A stretch of DNA of 10,437 nucleotides from JAFGIT01 sp016929465 [NCBI: Candidatus Coatesbacteria bacterium] (lineage in GTDB: Bacteria; B130-G9): positions 1 to 10,437 of the forward strand of contig JAFGIT010000078.1 of the NCBI GenBank assembly GCA_016929465.1. Direction: 5' to 3'. A program made the position numbers and the translations under genes. The notes beneath the pieces were generated by a model. That model searched no databases. It saw only the letters and a program-made list of their open reading frames with translations, and was not told where the DNA came from. Positions 1 through 6,267 of this stretch are shown one piece after another; positions within the stretch are counted from its first letter, which is position 1; the number at the start of each line of letters is the position of its first letter.

Positions 1-222
1 ATGGGGACAGCGTGCCACGTCAGAGGCGCGAGCAAGATTCTATCCGAGGTCGAGCGTCGATTCGGGGAATCCGAGTGGCTTCGGAAGGGATATGAGATCG
101 AGTCAGTGAATTGCCTGGGCGCTTGCGCTCTCGCCCCGATTGTCGTAGTAGATGGGAAGTATCACGGCCACGCAACGATCGGCAAGCTCGATGAAATTTT
201 GCCGAAGGAACCGGCGAAGTAA
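1..222 (+). CDS. NuoE/HydC-type [2Fe-2S] subunit, 3' part only
   Basis: This is the C-terminal 73 residues of a thioredoxin-like [2Fe-2S] protein of the NuoE/HydC/HndA family, which passes electrons next to the NADH-binding NuoF/HydB subunit. The frame is open from base 1. The first codon is ATG, but it falls where the second family copy in this window (4074-4529) has Leu in CLGTACHVRG. It is therefore probably an internal Met, with the real start and the first cluster Cys upstream of the window. Cys5 is the second ligand of the C-x4-C pair, and Cys38 and Cys42 form the C-x3-C pair inside CLGACALAP. A regulatory gene follows after 15 bases, not NuoF, so this copy is either the end of another NuoE-containing operon or a stand-alone ferredoxin-like partner of the regulatory cassette. 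The family assignment is firm; the partner is unknown. Confidence 0.9.
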   Translation: MGTACHVRGASKILSEVERRFGESEWLRKGYEIESVNCLGACALAPIVVVDGKYHGHATIGKLDEILPKEPAK

Positions 223-237
223 CGATAAGAAGGTCTG

Positions 238-591
238 GTGCGCCTAAGAGACATTGTTGAAGCGGTCGGCGCCTCTGTGCTTGCCGGCGAAGACTGTCTC
301 CCTGAGAGGGAAATAACAACCGTCAGCGCTTGCGATCTGATGAGCGATGTGCTTGCGTTCGCCAAGCCCGGTATCTTGCTTGTAACTGGACTCGTGAACT
401 CACAGGTCATAAGGACGGCCGCCATCGCACACCTTTCTGGCGTGATATTCGTCCGAGGCAAGCAGCCGAATACCGAAACGGTTGAACTAGCGAAGAAGAT
501 GAAAGTCCCATTGCTTAGCAGCAGGATGCACATGTTTGAGCTGTGCTCTGAGCTGTCCAAGATCGGGCTCAGGGGCACGCGCACTGAATAA
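238..591 (+). CDS. DRTGG-like domain protein (first copy)
   Basis: A 117-residue soluble protein starting at GTG, with an AGAAGG-type ribosome site about 5-10 bases upstream. It resembles the small stand-alone DRTGG-domain proteins often found next to [FeFe]-hydrogenase operons. The molecular role of that domain is not well established, and ligand sensing is usually proposed. The start is supported by alignment with the second copy at 2353: VRLRDIVEAVG matches MKLSDIIDELG. The two also share a DLMSDV/DILSDV segment (about residues 33-38), a hydrophobic strand with VTG/VTI, a Gly-Val-Ile/Val strand near residues 68-72 and a P-x-x-ET motif near 77-81. The literal D-R-T-G-G string is not present, so the name rests on overall pattern and context. 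Cysteines are few (20, 32, 103). It probably acts with the adjacent ATPase and hydrogenase-like sensor. It is an inferred regulatory component with no demonstrated reaction. Confidence 0.75.
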   Translation: MRLRDIVEAVGASVLAGEDCLPEREITTVSACDLMSDVLAFAKPGILLVTGLVNSQVIRTAAIAHLSGVIFVRGKQPNTETVELAKKMKVPLLSSRMHMFELCSELSKIGLRGTRTE

Positions 592-606
592 TATTCAATC
601 CCAACA

Positions 607-1065
607 ATGAACGACAATGTCGTTTTCAGCCAAAAGCTCGACGTAGAGGGCGGGGATTTTATAAGGGGCGGTGAGTCATCTTGCCGCATACTTGAAATCC
701 TCAAGGAGCTCGCATTCCCTCCGGCAATCGTCAGGCGAGCAGGTATTGCCGCCTATGAGGCGGAGATGAACATCGTGATGTACGCGGATCGTGGTACGAT
801 GGATCTGAAGGTGACTCCGGACCGCATCACGATTATCATCCAAGATGAAGGCCCTGGTATCGAGGACATAGAGCTCGCCATGCAGGAAGGTTATTCGACA
901 GCCACTGACAAAATCCGCGAGATGGGCTTCGGGGCAGGAATGGGTTTGCCCAACATCAAGAAGAATAGCGATGAGATGGAAATAACGTCAACAGTCGGGA
1001 GAGGAACCAGAATCAGTATAGTAATCACAACCAATGGTGGGGATTCCAGGGATGCCGATAGATGA
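607..1065 (+). CDS. RsbW-like anti-sigma/serine kinase-type ATPase
   Basis: A 152-residue single-domain GHKL ATPase of the RsbW/SpoIIAB type. The N-box is EAEMN (Glu51 and Asn55), the G1 box is DEGPGI (80-85) and the G2 box is GFGAGMGL (107-114), followed by a GRGT turn near 131-134, as in HATPase_c folds. There is no histidine-phosphotransfer or transmembrane segment, so it is not a classical sensor kinase. Relatives phosphorylate an anti-sigma-factor antagonist or bind a sigma factor. Neither partner is encoded in this window, so the target here is unknown. The ATG at 607 has no strong Shine-Dalgarno site, but the N-terminus (GGDFIRGGESS near residues 15-25) reads like family members I remember beside hydrogenase operons. 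Its 3' end overlaps the start of the hydrogenase-like gene, suggesting translational coupling and joint function. Confidence 0.85.
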   Translation: MNDNVVFSQKLDVEGGDFIRGGESSCRILEILKELAFPPAIVRRAGIAAYEAEMNIVMYADRGTMDLKVTPDRITIIIQDEGPGIEDIELAMQEGYSTATDKIREMGFGAGMGLPNIKKNSDEMEITSTVGRGTRISIVITTNGGDSRDADR

Positions 1066-2356
1066 GCATGCACTGAAGATTGATGAGGGGCGGTGCACTG
1101 GCTGCGTAGAGTGTACGAGGTCGTGTCCGGCTAAAGCCATTCGCGTCAGGGATGGCATCGCAGAGGTCATGGCCGAAAGGTGCATCGACTGTGGAGAGTG
1201 CTATCGCGTATGCCCCCAGGGAGCGATTGTCCCGGTTACGACAACACATACCGATCTGAGCGCATTCAAGTATAAAGTAGCGCTTCCATCTCCGGCCCTC
1301 TATTCGCAATTCGGGCCCAACATATTGCCCGAGGACGTTTTGCACGCGCTCTTGTCTATTGGCTTCGACCTGGCGTATGACAAGGCCTACGCCTGCGAGA
1401 TGGTCTTCGGCGAGGTCAAGGATTACATTGAGCAGAATCACTCACGAGAGCCGTTCATTTCGCCAGTATGCCCAGCAGTGACGCGGCTGGTGCAGCTGAT
1501 GTTCCCCGAGCTAACGAGTCTTATTCTCCCGTTTCGTCCTCCGAGAGAGGTTGCCGCCAAGGCGATAAAAATGGACGTAAGCAACAGGCTGGGCATACGA
1601 GAAGATGAAATCGCGGTGATCCACATCACTCCATGTCTTGCGAAGCTCGCAGCCATGATAAATCCCCCGACAGGAGAGAAATCCTATCTGGACGGTGCGG
1701 TCGGCATCTCTGAGATATATGCTCAGCTTCTGACTGCGCTCAAACAGAGGGAAAAGAAAGTTGATGAAATCCCCGAGCTTCTGCACAGATCATCTGGGAT
1801 GGGCATAGGCTTCGGCAGAGTTGGCGGCGAGGTTACTGACCTGGGCTTCGAGGAGAGCCTCGCGGTCTCTGGAGTTCAAGATACGATAAGCATTCTCAGG
1901 GACCTGGAGCGTCGCAAGCTTCAGAACATGAAGTATCTGGAGTGCCAGATATGTCCGGGGGGCTGCATCGGGGGACCGTTGACAGTTCAAAACCGTTACA
2001 TAGCAAGCCATACCATCAGCAAATTCGTGGGATTATTCGGCTCGAAACCGCAGGTTGAGGAGATGATGAAATCGGGGGAGCAGGAGAGGGCACACTTCCG
2101 GCTCGCAAAATCGATCAATCCCGTCTCCATCCCTCCGCTCGATACGGACACTTCATTTGCAATTGGGAAGATGCGGCTGAGAGAAGAGATACTCCGGAAA
2201 TTACCAGGCAAGAACTGCGCAGCATGTGGAGCACCGGACTGCCTTACACTTGCGGACGACATTGTTAGAGGGCGCGCCAGTATAGAAGACTGTGTTTTCA
2301 TTCGGGCTGACGGTCAATACAGGCGCATCAAAGGGAAAGGAGCACGGAAAAGATGA
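1052..2356 (+). CDS. Sensory-type [FeFe]-hydrogenase homologue with C-terminal FeS domain
   Basis: A 434-residue soluble protein with three parts. Residues 15-60 hold two ferredoxin-type [4Fe-4S] motifs (Cys 15, 18, 21, 25 and 44, 47, 50, 54). Residues about 70-320 form an [FeFe]-hydrogenase large-subunit domain. Residues 389-414 hold a CxxCx4C...C motif of the FeS family seen in RnfB and corrinoid proteins (Cys 389, 392, 397, 414). In the H-domain, L1 reads SPVCPA (Cys140), L2 reads TPCLAK (Cys195) and L3 reads CPGGCIGG (Cys301, Cys305). All four ligands of the H-domain cubane remain. The preceding Cys of the usual TSCCP, the proton relay in catalytic enzymes, is Val139. This architecture matches group C/D putative sensory hydrogenases better than H2-producing HydA. 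An in-frame ATG at 1034 lacks a ribosome site. The ATG at 1052 is preceded by GGTGGGGA and places the first Cys 14 residues in, so I prefer it. Confidence 0.88.
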   Translation: MPIDEHALKIDEGRCTGCVECTRSCPAKAIRVRDGIAEVMAERCIDCGECYRVCPQGAIVPVTTTHTDLSAFKYKVALPSPALYSQFGPNILPEDVLHALLSIGFDLAYDKAYACEMVFGEVKDYIEQNHSREPFISPVCPAVTRLVQLMFPELTSLILPFRPPREVAAKAIKMDVSNRLGIREDEIAVIHITPCLAKLAAMINPPTGEKSYLDGAVGISEIYAQLLTALKQREKKVDEIPELLHRSSGMGIGFGRVGGEVTDLGFEESLAVSGVQDTISILRDLERRKLQNMKYLECQICPGGCIGGPLTVQNRYIASHTISKFVGLFGSKPQVEEMMKSGEQERAHFRLAKSINPVSIPPLDTDTSFAIGKMRLREEILRKLPGKNCAACGAPDCLTLADDIVRGRASIEDCVFIRADGQYRRIKGKGARKR

Positions 2357-2703
2357 AGCTTTCGGATATAATCGATGAGCTTGGGCTCGCGGTCGAAGTT
2401 GAGGATTGCTGCCTGGATTGCGAAGTGCGGGGCTGTTATCTCAGTGATATCCTTAGTGATGTAATGGCCAACTCAGGTGAAGGCTACCTATGGGTCACCA
2501 TCCATATCCATCCGAATATAACTGCGGTGGCCCAATTCAAAGCGCTCGCAGGAGTGGTAGTGGTCAATGGACGCAACCCACAGCCCGAGACCTTGAAAAA
2601 GGCCGAAGAGCACAAGATACCGATCTTCACCACAGACCTATCCTCCTACGAGATTGCGGGCAGGCTATATGCTGCCGGCCTCAGATGTAAATCGGAATGC
2701 TAA
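2353..2703 (+). CDS. DRTGG-like domain protein (second copy, Cys-rich N-terminus)
   Basis: A 116-residue paralogue of the protein at 238-591. It starts inside an ATGA overlap with the hydrogenase-like gene and has AAAGGAG about 10 bases upstream. Shared features are the DILSDV segment, the VTI strand, a Gly-Val-Val strand (67-70), the PQPET motif (77-80) and a closing AGLR. Unlike the first copy, it has Cys19, Cys20, Cys23 and Cys28 packed near the N-terminus, plus Cys112 and Cys116 at the C-terminus. Such grouping could hold a metal or FeS site, or act as a thiol switch; this is inference. Having one copy on each side of the FeS sensor suggests the two work as a pair, perhaps as a heterodimer. 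No catalytic residues are recognisable, and the literal D-R-T-G-G string is absent. Confidence 0.75.
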   Translation: MKLSDIIDELGLAVEVEDCCLDCEVRGCYLSDILSDVMANSGEGYLWVTIHIHPNITAVAQFKALAGVVVVNGRNPQPETLKKAEEHKIPIFTTDLSSYEIAGRLYAAGLRCKSEC

Positions 2704-3452
2704 ACCTTCGCGCCGATTTTCACGTGCACACATGTCTATCACCGTGTGCAGATGATTTCATGACGCCGAGGGCTATCATAGCGAAGGCGATTGAACGAGG
2801 CCTCGGCATGATCGCAATCTCGGACCACAACTCCGCGGAGAATGTTGAGGCCGCCATTGCAGCAGCCGATTCGACTTCTCTCACGATAATACCGGGCATG
2901 GAGATCACCTCCTCCGAGGAAGTTCACATCCTCGGGCTATTCGACTCTGTAACGGCTGCGCAGGGTGTGCAGAAGGTGATTTACGAGCATCTCAATCCTG
3001 GGCAGAACAACGAGGAGTTCTTTGGAAGCCAATACGTCGTCGATAAGGACGACTACGTAATATCAGAGAATAAGAGGCTCCTGATTGGGGCGACTGACCT
3101 CTCCGTGAGCGAGGTTGTCGAGACGATCCACAAATTCTCGGGCCTCGCGGTGGCTGCACATATCGATAGAGAACGCTTTGGACTTTTATACCAACTAGGG
3201 TTTCTCCCTGAAGGGCTTGAACTGGATGCAGTCGAATTGACCGGAAACAGCAAGCTCTCTGAGGTGGAAGAGAAATTCCGCTGCTCTATCGACCTCCCGC
3301 AAATATGCGACTCCGACTCACACTTCCTGGACGATATCGGGAGACGGACCACTGAATTTCTCGTGGAGGCCCCCACTTTGAGCGAGATTCGTTTGGCCCT
3401 AAAGGGCATTGATGGCAGATGGGCCAGATGCCGAGGTGAGAATCATGCTTGA
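2697..3452 (+). CDS. PHP-domain phosphoesterase
   Basis: A 251-residue soluble protein of the PHP (polymerase and histidinol phosphatase) superfamily, whose members are metal-dependent phosphoesterases. The expected metal-ligand motifs occur in order: HVH (His9, His11), SDHN (Asp43, His44), GMEIT (Glu69), VHILG (His77), AAHID (His155) and DSDSH (Asp207, His209). It resembles the TrpH/YciV-like branch, which includes nucleases and nucleotide phosphatases, but the substrate cannot be told from sequence. Residues about 100-135 are an insertion that I recall from PHP proteins encoded beside HydABC-type operons. The start codon overlaps the preceding DRTGG-like gene by 7 bases, and no strong ribosome site is seen, so coupling is likely. 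Within the cassette it may hydrolyse a nucleotide signal or oppose a kinase; this is inference. Confidence 0.87.
   Translation: MLNLRADFHVHTCLSPCADDFMTPRAIIAKAIERGLGMIAISDHNSAENVEAAIAAADSTSLTIIPGMEITSSEEVHILGLFDSVTAAQGVQKVIYEHLNPGQNNEEFFGSQYVVDKDDYVISENKRLLIGATDLSVSEVVETIHKFSGLAVAAHIDRERFGLLYQLGFLPEGLELDAVELTGNSKLSEVEEKFRCSIDLPQICDSDSHFLDDIGRRTTEFLVEAPTLSEIRLALKGIDGRWARCRGENHA
3433..3439 (+). promoter_or_regulatory. Ribosome binding site deciding the 3445 start
   Basis: GAGGTGA lies five bases before ATG 3445, inside the end of the PHP gene. It favours 3445 over the upstream in-frame ATG at 3409, which has no comparable site. Confidence 0.6.
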
Positions 3453-3990
3453 GCTCTCGAATCACGTCCTTGATATTGCCCAGAATTCCACAGCCGCCGG
3501 GGCAGAGCTCGTCGAGATTGAGATCGATGAGGACTTCGAAAACGACCTAATGACGGTTGTGATCAGGGACGATGGCTGCGCGATGGATGAGGAGATTCTC
3601 AAGATAGCGGCGGATCCGTTTGTGACCACGAAGGCTGGGAAGAAAGTGGGCCTAGGGCTCCCGCTCTTAGCACAGGCCGCCATGGATGCGGAGGGGGAGT
3701 TTGACATATCATCCACTCCCGGGGTAGGTACGACAGTCACTGCGAGTTTCAGACTGAGCAGTGTGGACAGGATGCCTCTTGGTAACATGAAATCGACAAT
3801 GCTCTCTCTGGTGTTCGGAGCGCCCGAGATCGACTTCGTTTATACTCGCAAAAGGGGAGAGCGCAGCTATCGCTTCGATACGCGGGAGGTCAGGAATCTC
3901 GGCGACGGGACAATGTTGAGCAGCGCGAAGACCATTCAGATGGTCCAATCGATGCTCCGAGAGGAAGATGAGATATTCCCTGAAGATTAA
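3445..3990 (+). CDS. Histidine-kinase-type ATP-binding protein (HATPase_c)
   Basis: A 181-residue protein with a histidine-kinase-type ATPase domain from about residue 5 to 103. The N-box is AQNS (Asn14), the G1 box is DDGCAMD (42-48, with Ala where the usual second Gly sits), then DPFVTT (57-62), and the G2 box is VGLGLPL (68-74), followed by a GVGTT turn (93-97). There is no DHp helix pair, sensor domain or membrane segment, so it can bind ATP but is not a complete two-component kinase. Residues about 105-181 form an extension (DRMPLG, then a PEIDFVY segment) that I associate with hydrogenase-linked members of this family. An in-frame ATG at 3409 is possible. The ATG at 3445 has GAGGTGA at 3433-3439 and gives the family-like N-terminus MLELSNHVLDIAQNS. 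It overlaps the PHP gene by 8 bases. Confidence 0.85.
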   Translation: MLELSNHVLDIAQNSTAAGAELVEIEIDEDFENDLMTVVIRDDGCAMDEEILKIAADPFVTTKAGKKVGLGLPLLAQAAMDAEGEFDISSTPGVGTTVTASFRLSSVDRMPLGNMKSTMLSLVFGAPEIDFVYTRKRGERSYRFDTREVRNLGDGTMLSSAKTIQMVQSMLREEDEIFPED

Positions 3991-4073
3991 GGGCTGTAGA
4001 AGGAGACCGACGGATTAGCCGCACGACGAGTGCGCAGGACTAAACCTAGTAATTGCAGGATGGACCGTCACAA
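3991..4073 (+). other. Intergenic gap between regulatory cassette and NuoE
   Basis: About 83 bases without a credible gene, the longest non-coding stretch in the window. It contains a small hairpin (CGCAC, loop GACGA, GTGCG; 4020-4034) with no T-tract, and a short inverted repeat ACTA-AACC-TAGT (4039-4050). I see no convincing -35/-10 pair. It could hold an internal promoter or regulator site for the enzyme genes, but the sequence alone does not show this. A TTG at 4053 could extend the next gene into the last 21 bases. Confidence 0.4.
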
Positions 4074-4529
4074 ATGACTGACAATAATGGAGATTATGGA
4101 ACGGGCCGCGGCAGACTCATATCGGCTCTAGCCAAGATTCAGAAGAAGCACGGCTATCTTCCCGAGGATGCGCTCTCTGAGCTCTCGAGAAAGATGGGCA
4201 TCTCTAAGAGCGAAGTGTACGGCGTCGCGACGTTCTACTCCCAATTCAAGTTCGACCCACCGGCGAAGCACACACTGCACATCTGCCTGGGAACAGCGTG
4301 TCACGTTCGAGGGGGGATGAAGATACTGGAATCTGTTCGGAAGAGATTCAAGGTCAATCCCGGCGAGACGACAGAGGACCGCAAGTTCGCCCTGGAGAGA
4401 GTCGCCTGCCTGGGTTGTTGTGCGCTGGCGCCAGTCGTGGTGTTAGATGGGGAGATACACGGGAAAATGACACCGGAGAGCGTCGATAAGTTGATTGATG
4501 ACCTCGATGCTCCCGAGAGGGGGGTATAA
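4074..4529 (+). CDS. NuoE/HydC-type [2Fe-2S] subunit
   Basis: A 151-residue thioredoxin-like [2Fe-2S] subunit of the NuoE/HydC family, the usual partner of NuoF/HydB in soluble NAD(H)-linked complexes. Residues 13-60 are the N-terminal helical part, with GYLPEDAL and the hallmark VYGVATFYSQF (48-58). The cluster ligands are Cys71 and Cys76 in CLGTAC, and Cys112 and Cys116 in CLGCCALAP; Cys115 is extra. The length is typical of the family. An in-frame TTG at 4053 would add seven residues. I prefer the ATG at 4074, which has GGATGG about ten bases upstream, although that site is not strong. The stop codon shares one base with the NuoF start (TAATG), indicating tight co-translation. Its closest visible relative is the partial gene at 1-222. 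Confidence 0.93.
   Translation: MTDNNGDYGTGRGRLISALAKIQKKHGYLPEDALSELSRKMGISKSEVYGVATFYSQFKFDPPAKHTLHICLGTACHVRGGMKILESVRKRFKVNPGETTEDRKFALERVACLGCCALAPVVVLDGEIHGKMTPESVDKLIDDLDAPERGV
4515..4524 (+). promoter_or_regulatory. Ribosome binding site of the NuoF-like gene
   Basis: The purine run GAGAGGGGGG ends four bases before ATG 4529, within the last codons of NuoE. It supports that start and translational coupling. Confidence 0.5.
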
Positions 4530-6265
4530 TGGGCTTTAAGGAAGCACGCCAAAAAGCGCACGACGTATGGGCCTCGCTCGTGGACAACAAACGCCCATTG
4601 ATATTCGCCGGGGCTGCGAGCTGCGGCCGTGCAGCAGGCGTTCAGAGCGTTATTTCCGCGTTCAGGACCCGTCTTGCGGAGAAGGGAATCGAGGCGTCTA
4701 TTATAGAGGTCGGATGTGTCGGAATGTGCTATCTGGAGCCTATTATCGACATAAAAATGCCCGGCAAACCGCGCGTATCATACTCCAATATCAACCCAGC
4801 ACGCGCCAGAAAACTCATCGCCGACCACATCATTGGAGGCGAAGTCTGCGAGGACCTTGCCATAGGAACCGTCGGCGAGCAACGTGCAGACGGCATCCCA
4901 GGCCTTTTCGAGCATCCGATGCTTGCAGCGCAGAACAGGCGGGTCTTGAGAAACTGCGGGCTGATAGACCCAACCAACATCGACCACTATATCGCCACCG
5001 GTGGCTATTCCGGCATAGAGAAAGCCATCGAAATAGGACCCGAGGCGACGATCGAGATGGTCAAGAAGTCCGGGCTGCGTGGCCGCGGCGGCGCCGGTTT
5101 CCCGACTTACAGGAAGTGGGAGTTCTGCCGGAGAAGCCCAGGAACTCCGAAATTCCTTATATGCAATGCCGATGAAGGAGATCCGGGCGCATTCATGAAT
5201 CGCTCGCTATTGGAGGGCGATCCCCATGCGGTCCTCGAGGGCATGTTAATCGCGGGCCTGGCGATTGGCTCCTCCAAGGGAATCATCTACGCCAGGGCGG
5301 AATATCCCCTGGCCGTCGAGCGACTTAAAATCGCGTTGGCCCAGATGTCGGAGTATGGGCTTCTCGGGGATGGCATCATGGGCTCCAGCTTTTCTTTCGA
5401 GATCGAGTTGGAAGAGGGAGCAGGCGCATTCGTTTGCGGCGAGGAGACAGCGCTCATCGCGGCCTTGGAGGGCCGACGCGGTATGCCGAGGCCGAGGCCG
5501 CCCTTCCCCGCTGTTTCCGGTCTCTGGGGCAAGCCAACGAATGTCAATAATGTCGAGACCCTGGGCAACCTTCCACAGATCCTGATAAACGGTCCTGACT
5601 GGTTTGCGGAACTGGGCACTGAGAAGAGCAAGGGAACGAAGACCTTTGCACTCGCGGGCAAGGTCAAGCGGACCGGACTCGTCGAGGTGGCGCTCGGGAC
5701 CAAATTGCGGGATATCGTGTTCTCAATTGGGGGAGGCATCCTCGACGAAAAGAAGTTCAAGGCGGTCCAGACAGGGGGCCCATCCGGTGGCTGCATACCT
5801 CTGGAAATGCTAGACCTTCCGGTCGATTACGAGAGGCTCGCTGAGGCTGGTTCGATAATGGGCTCCGGTGGGATGGTCGTGATGGACGAAAGCACCTGCC
5901 CGGTTGACATTGCACACTATTTCATATCATTCACACAGCAGGAATCGTGCGGCAAATGCCCACCGTGCAGAATCGGCACGAACAAGATGCTGGGCATTCT
6001 GCAGAAGATTAAGTCCGGCAAGGGAACGATGAGGGACCTCGCCCTCCTGGAGGAGCTAGCACTGACCGTGAAACGAGCATCTCTCTGTGGTCTCGGTCAG
6101 ACTGCCCCGAATCCCGTTCTGAGCACTTTGAGATATTTTCGCGATGAGTACATCGAGCACATTCGCAATAGGAGGTGCCCGGCCGGCGTGTGCCGAAAAC
6201 CGAGAAAGAAAGCGGCCGACAATCACAATTCGAACTCCGTGGCAGACGCCACAGGAGGAGAATAG
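4529..6265 (+). CDS. NuoF/HydB-like NADH-binding FMN, [4Fe-4S] subunit
   Basis: A 578-residue homologue of NuoF/HydB, the flavin subunit that exchanges hydride with NAD(H) and passes electrons to FeS clusters. Residues 20-100 form a thioredoxin-like domain with only three recognisable ligands (Cys32, Cys63, Cys67); the first Cys of the usual C-x4-C is absent. The FMN/NADH-binding core includes GLRGRGGAGFP (182-192), NADEGDPGAFMNR (213-225), EEGAGAFVCGEETALI (295-310) and NVNNVETL (338-345). The N3-type [4Fe-4S] cluster has CGKCPPC (Cys474, 477, 480) plus Cys520. The tail keeps CPAGVC (550-555), which in HydB-type proteins leads into a C-terminal two-cluster ferredoxin domain. Here it ends in a short basic, polar tail instead. 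The length lies between E. coli-type NuoF and full HydB. It sits between NuoE and NuoG, as expected for a soluble NADH module. Confidence 0.95.
   Translation: MGFKEARQKAHDVWASLVDNKRPLIFAGAASCGRAAGVQSVISAFRTRLAEKGIEASIIEVGCVGMCYLEPIIDIKMPGKPRVSYSNINPARARKLIADHIIGGEVCEDLAIGTVGEQRADGIPGLFEHPMLAAQNRRVLRNCGLIDPTNIDHYIATGGYSGIEKAIEIGPEATIEMVKKSGLRGRGGAGFPTYRKWEFCRRSPGTPKFLICNADEGDPGAFMNRSLLEGDPHAVLEGMLIAGLAIGSSKGIIYARAEYPLAVERLKIALAQMSEYGLLGDGIMGSSFSFEIELEEGAGAFVCGEETALIAALEGRRGMPRPRPPFPAVSGLWGKPTNVNNVETLGNLPQILINGPDWFAELGTEKSKGTKTFALAGKVKRTGLVEVALGTKLRDIVFSIGGGILDEKKFKAVQTGGPSGGCIPLEMLDLPVDYERLAEAGSIMGSGGMVVMDESTCPVDIAHYFISFTQQESCGKCPPCRIGTNKMLGILQKIKSGKGTMRDLALLEELALTVKRASLCGLGQTAPNPVLSTLRYFRDEYIEHIRNRRCPAGVCRKPRKKAADNHNSNSVADATGGE
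6253..6260 (+). promoter_or_regulatory. Ribosome binding site deciding the NuoG-like start
   Basis: AGGAGGAG lies seven bases before ATG 6268 and is the best Shine-Dalgarno match in the window. It argues against the GTG at 6175, which would add 31 residues overlapping NuoF. Confidence 0.8.
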
Positions 6266-6267
6266 CC

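Noticed and set aside
1-222. Reading the first gene as a complete 73-residue protein starting at base 1
   Set aside because: The ATG lies in the middle of the conserved CLGTACHVRG motif, so the protein would lack its N-terminal half and first cluster Cys. It is far more likely truncated by the window edge.
585-597. AT-rich palindrome TGAAT-AAT-ATTCA at the end of the first DRTGG-like gene
   Set aside because: Five-base arms are short enough to occur by chance, it overlaps a stop codon, and no second copy was noticed.
162-704. Minus-strand open frame of 180 codons
   Set aside because: It is antisense across three well-supported genes, its Ser-rich composition is typical of a shadow frame, and no family is recognisable.
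1052-2356. Calling this a catalytic HydA hydrogenase
   Set aside because: The proton-relay Cys of L1 is Val, L2/L3 are divergent, and the domain order with a C-terminal FeS motif and regulatory neighbours fits a sensor.
4020-4034. Hairpin as a rho-independent terminator after the regulatory cassette
   Set aside because: The stem is only 5 bp and no T-run follows.
5287-5796. Minus-strand open frame of 169 codons inside NuoF
   Set aside because: It is fully antisense to conserved FMN-binding sequence, has no recognisable domain and no ribosome site.
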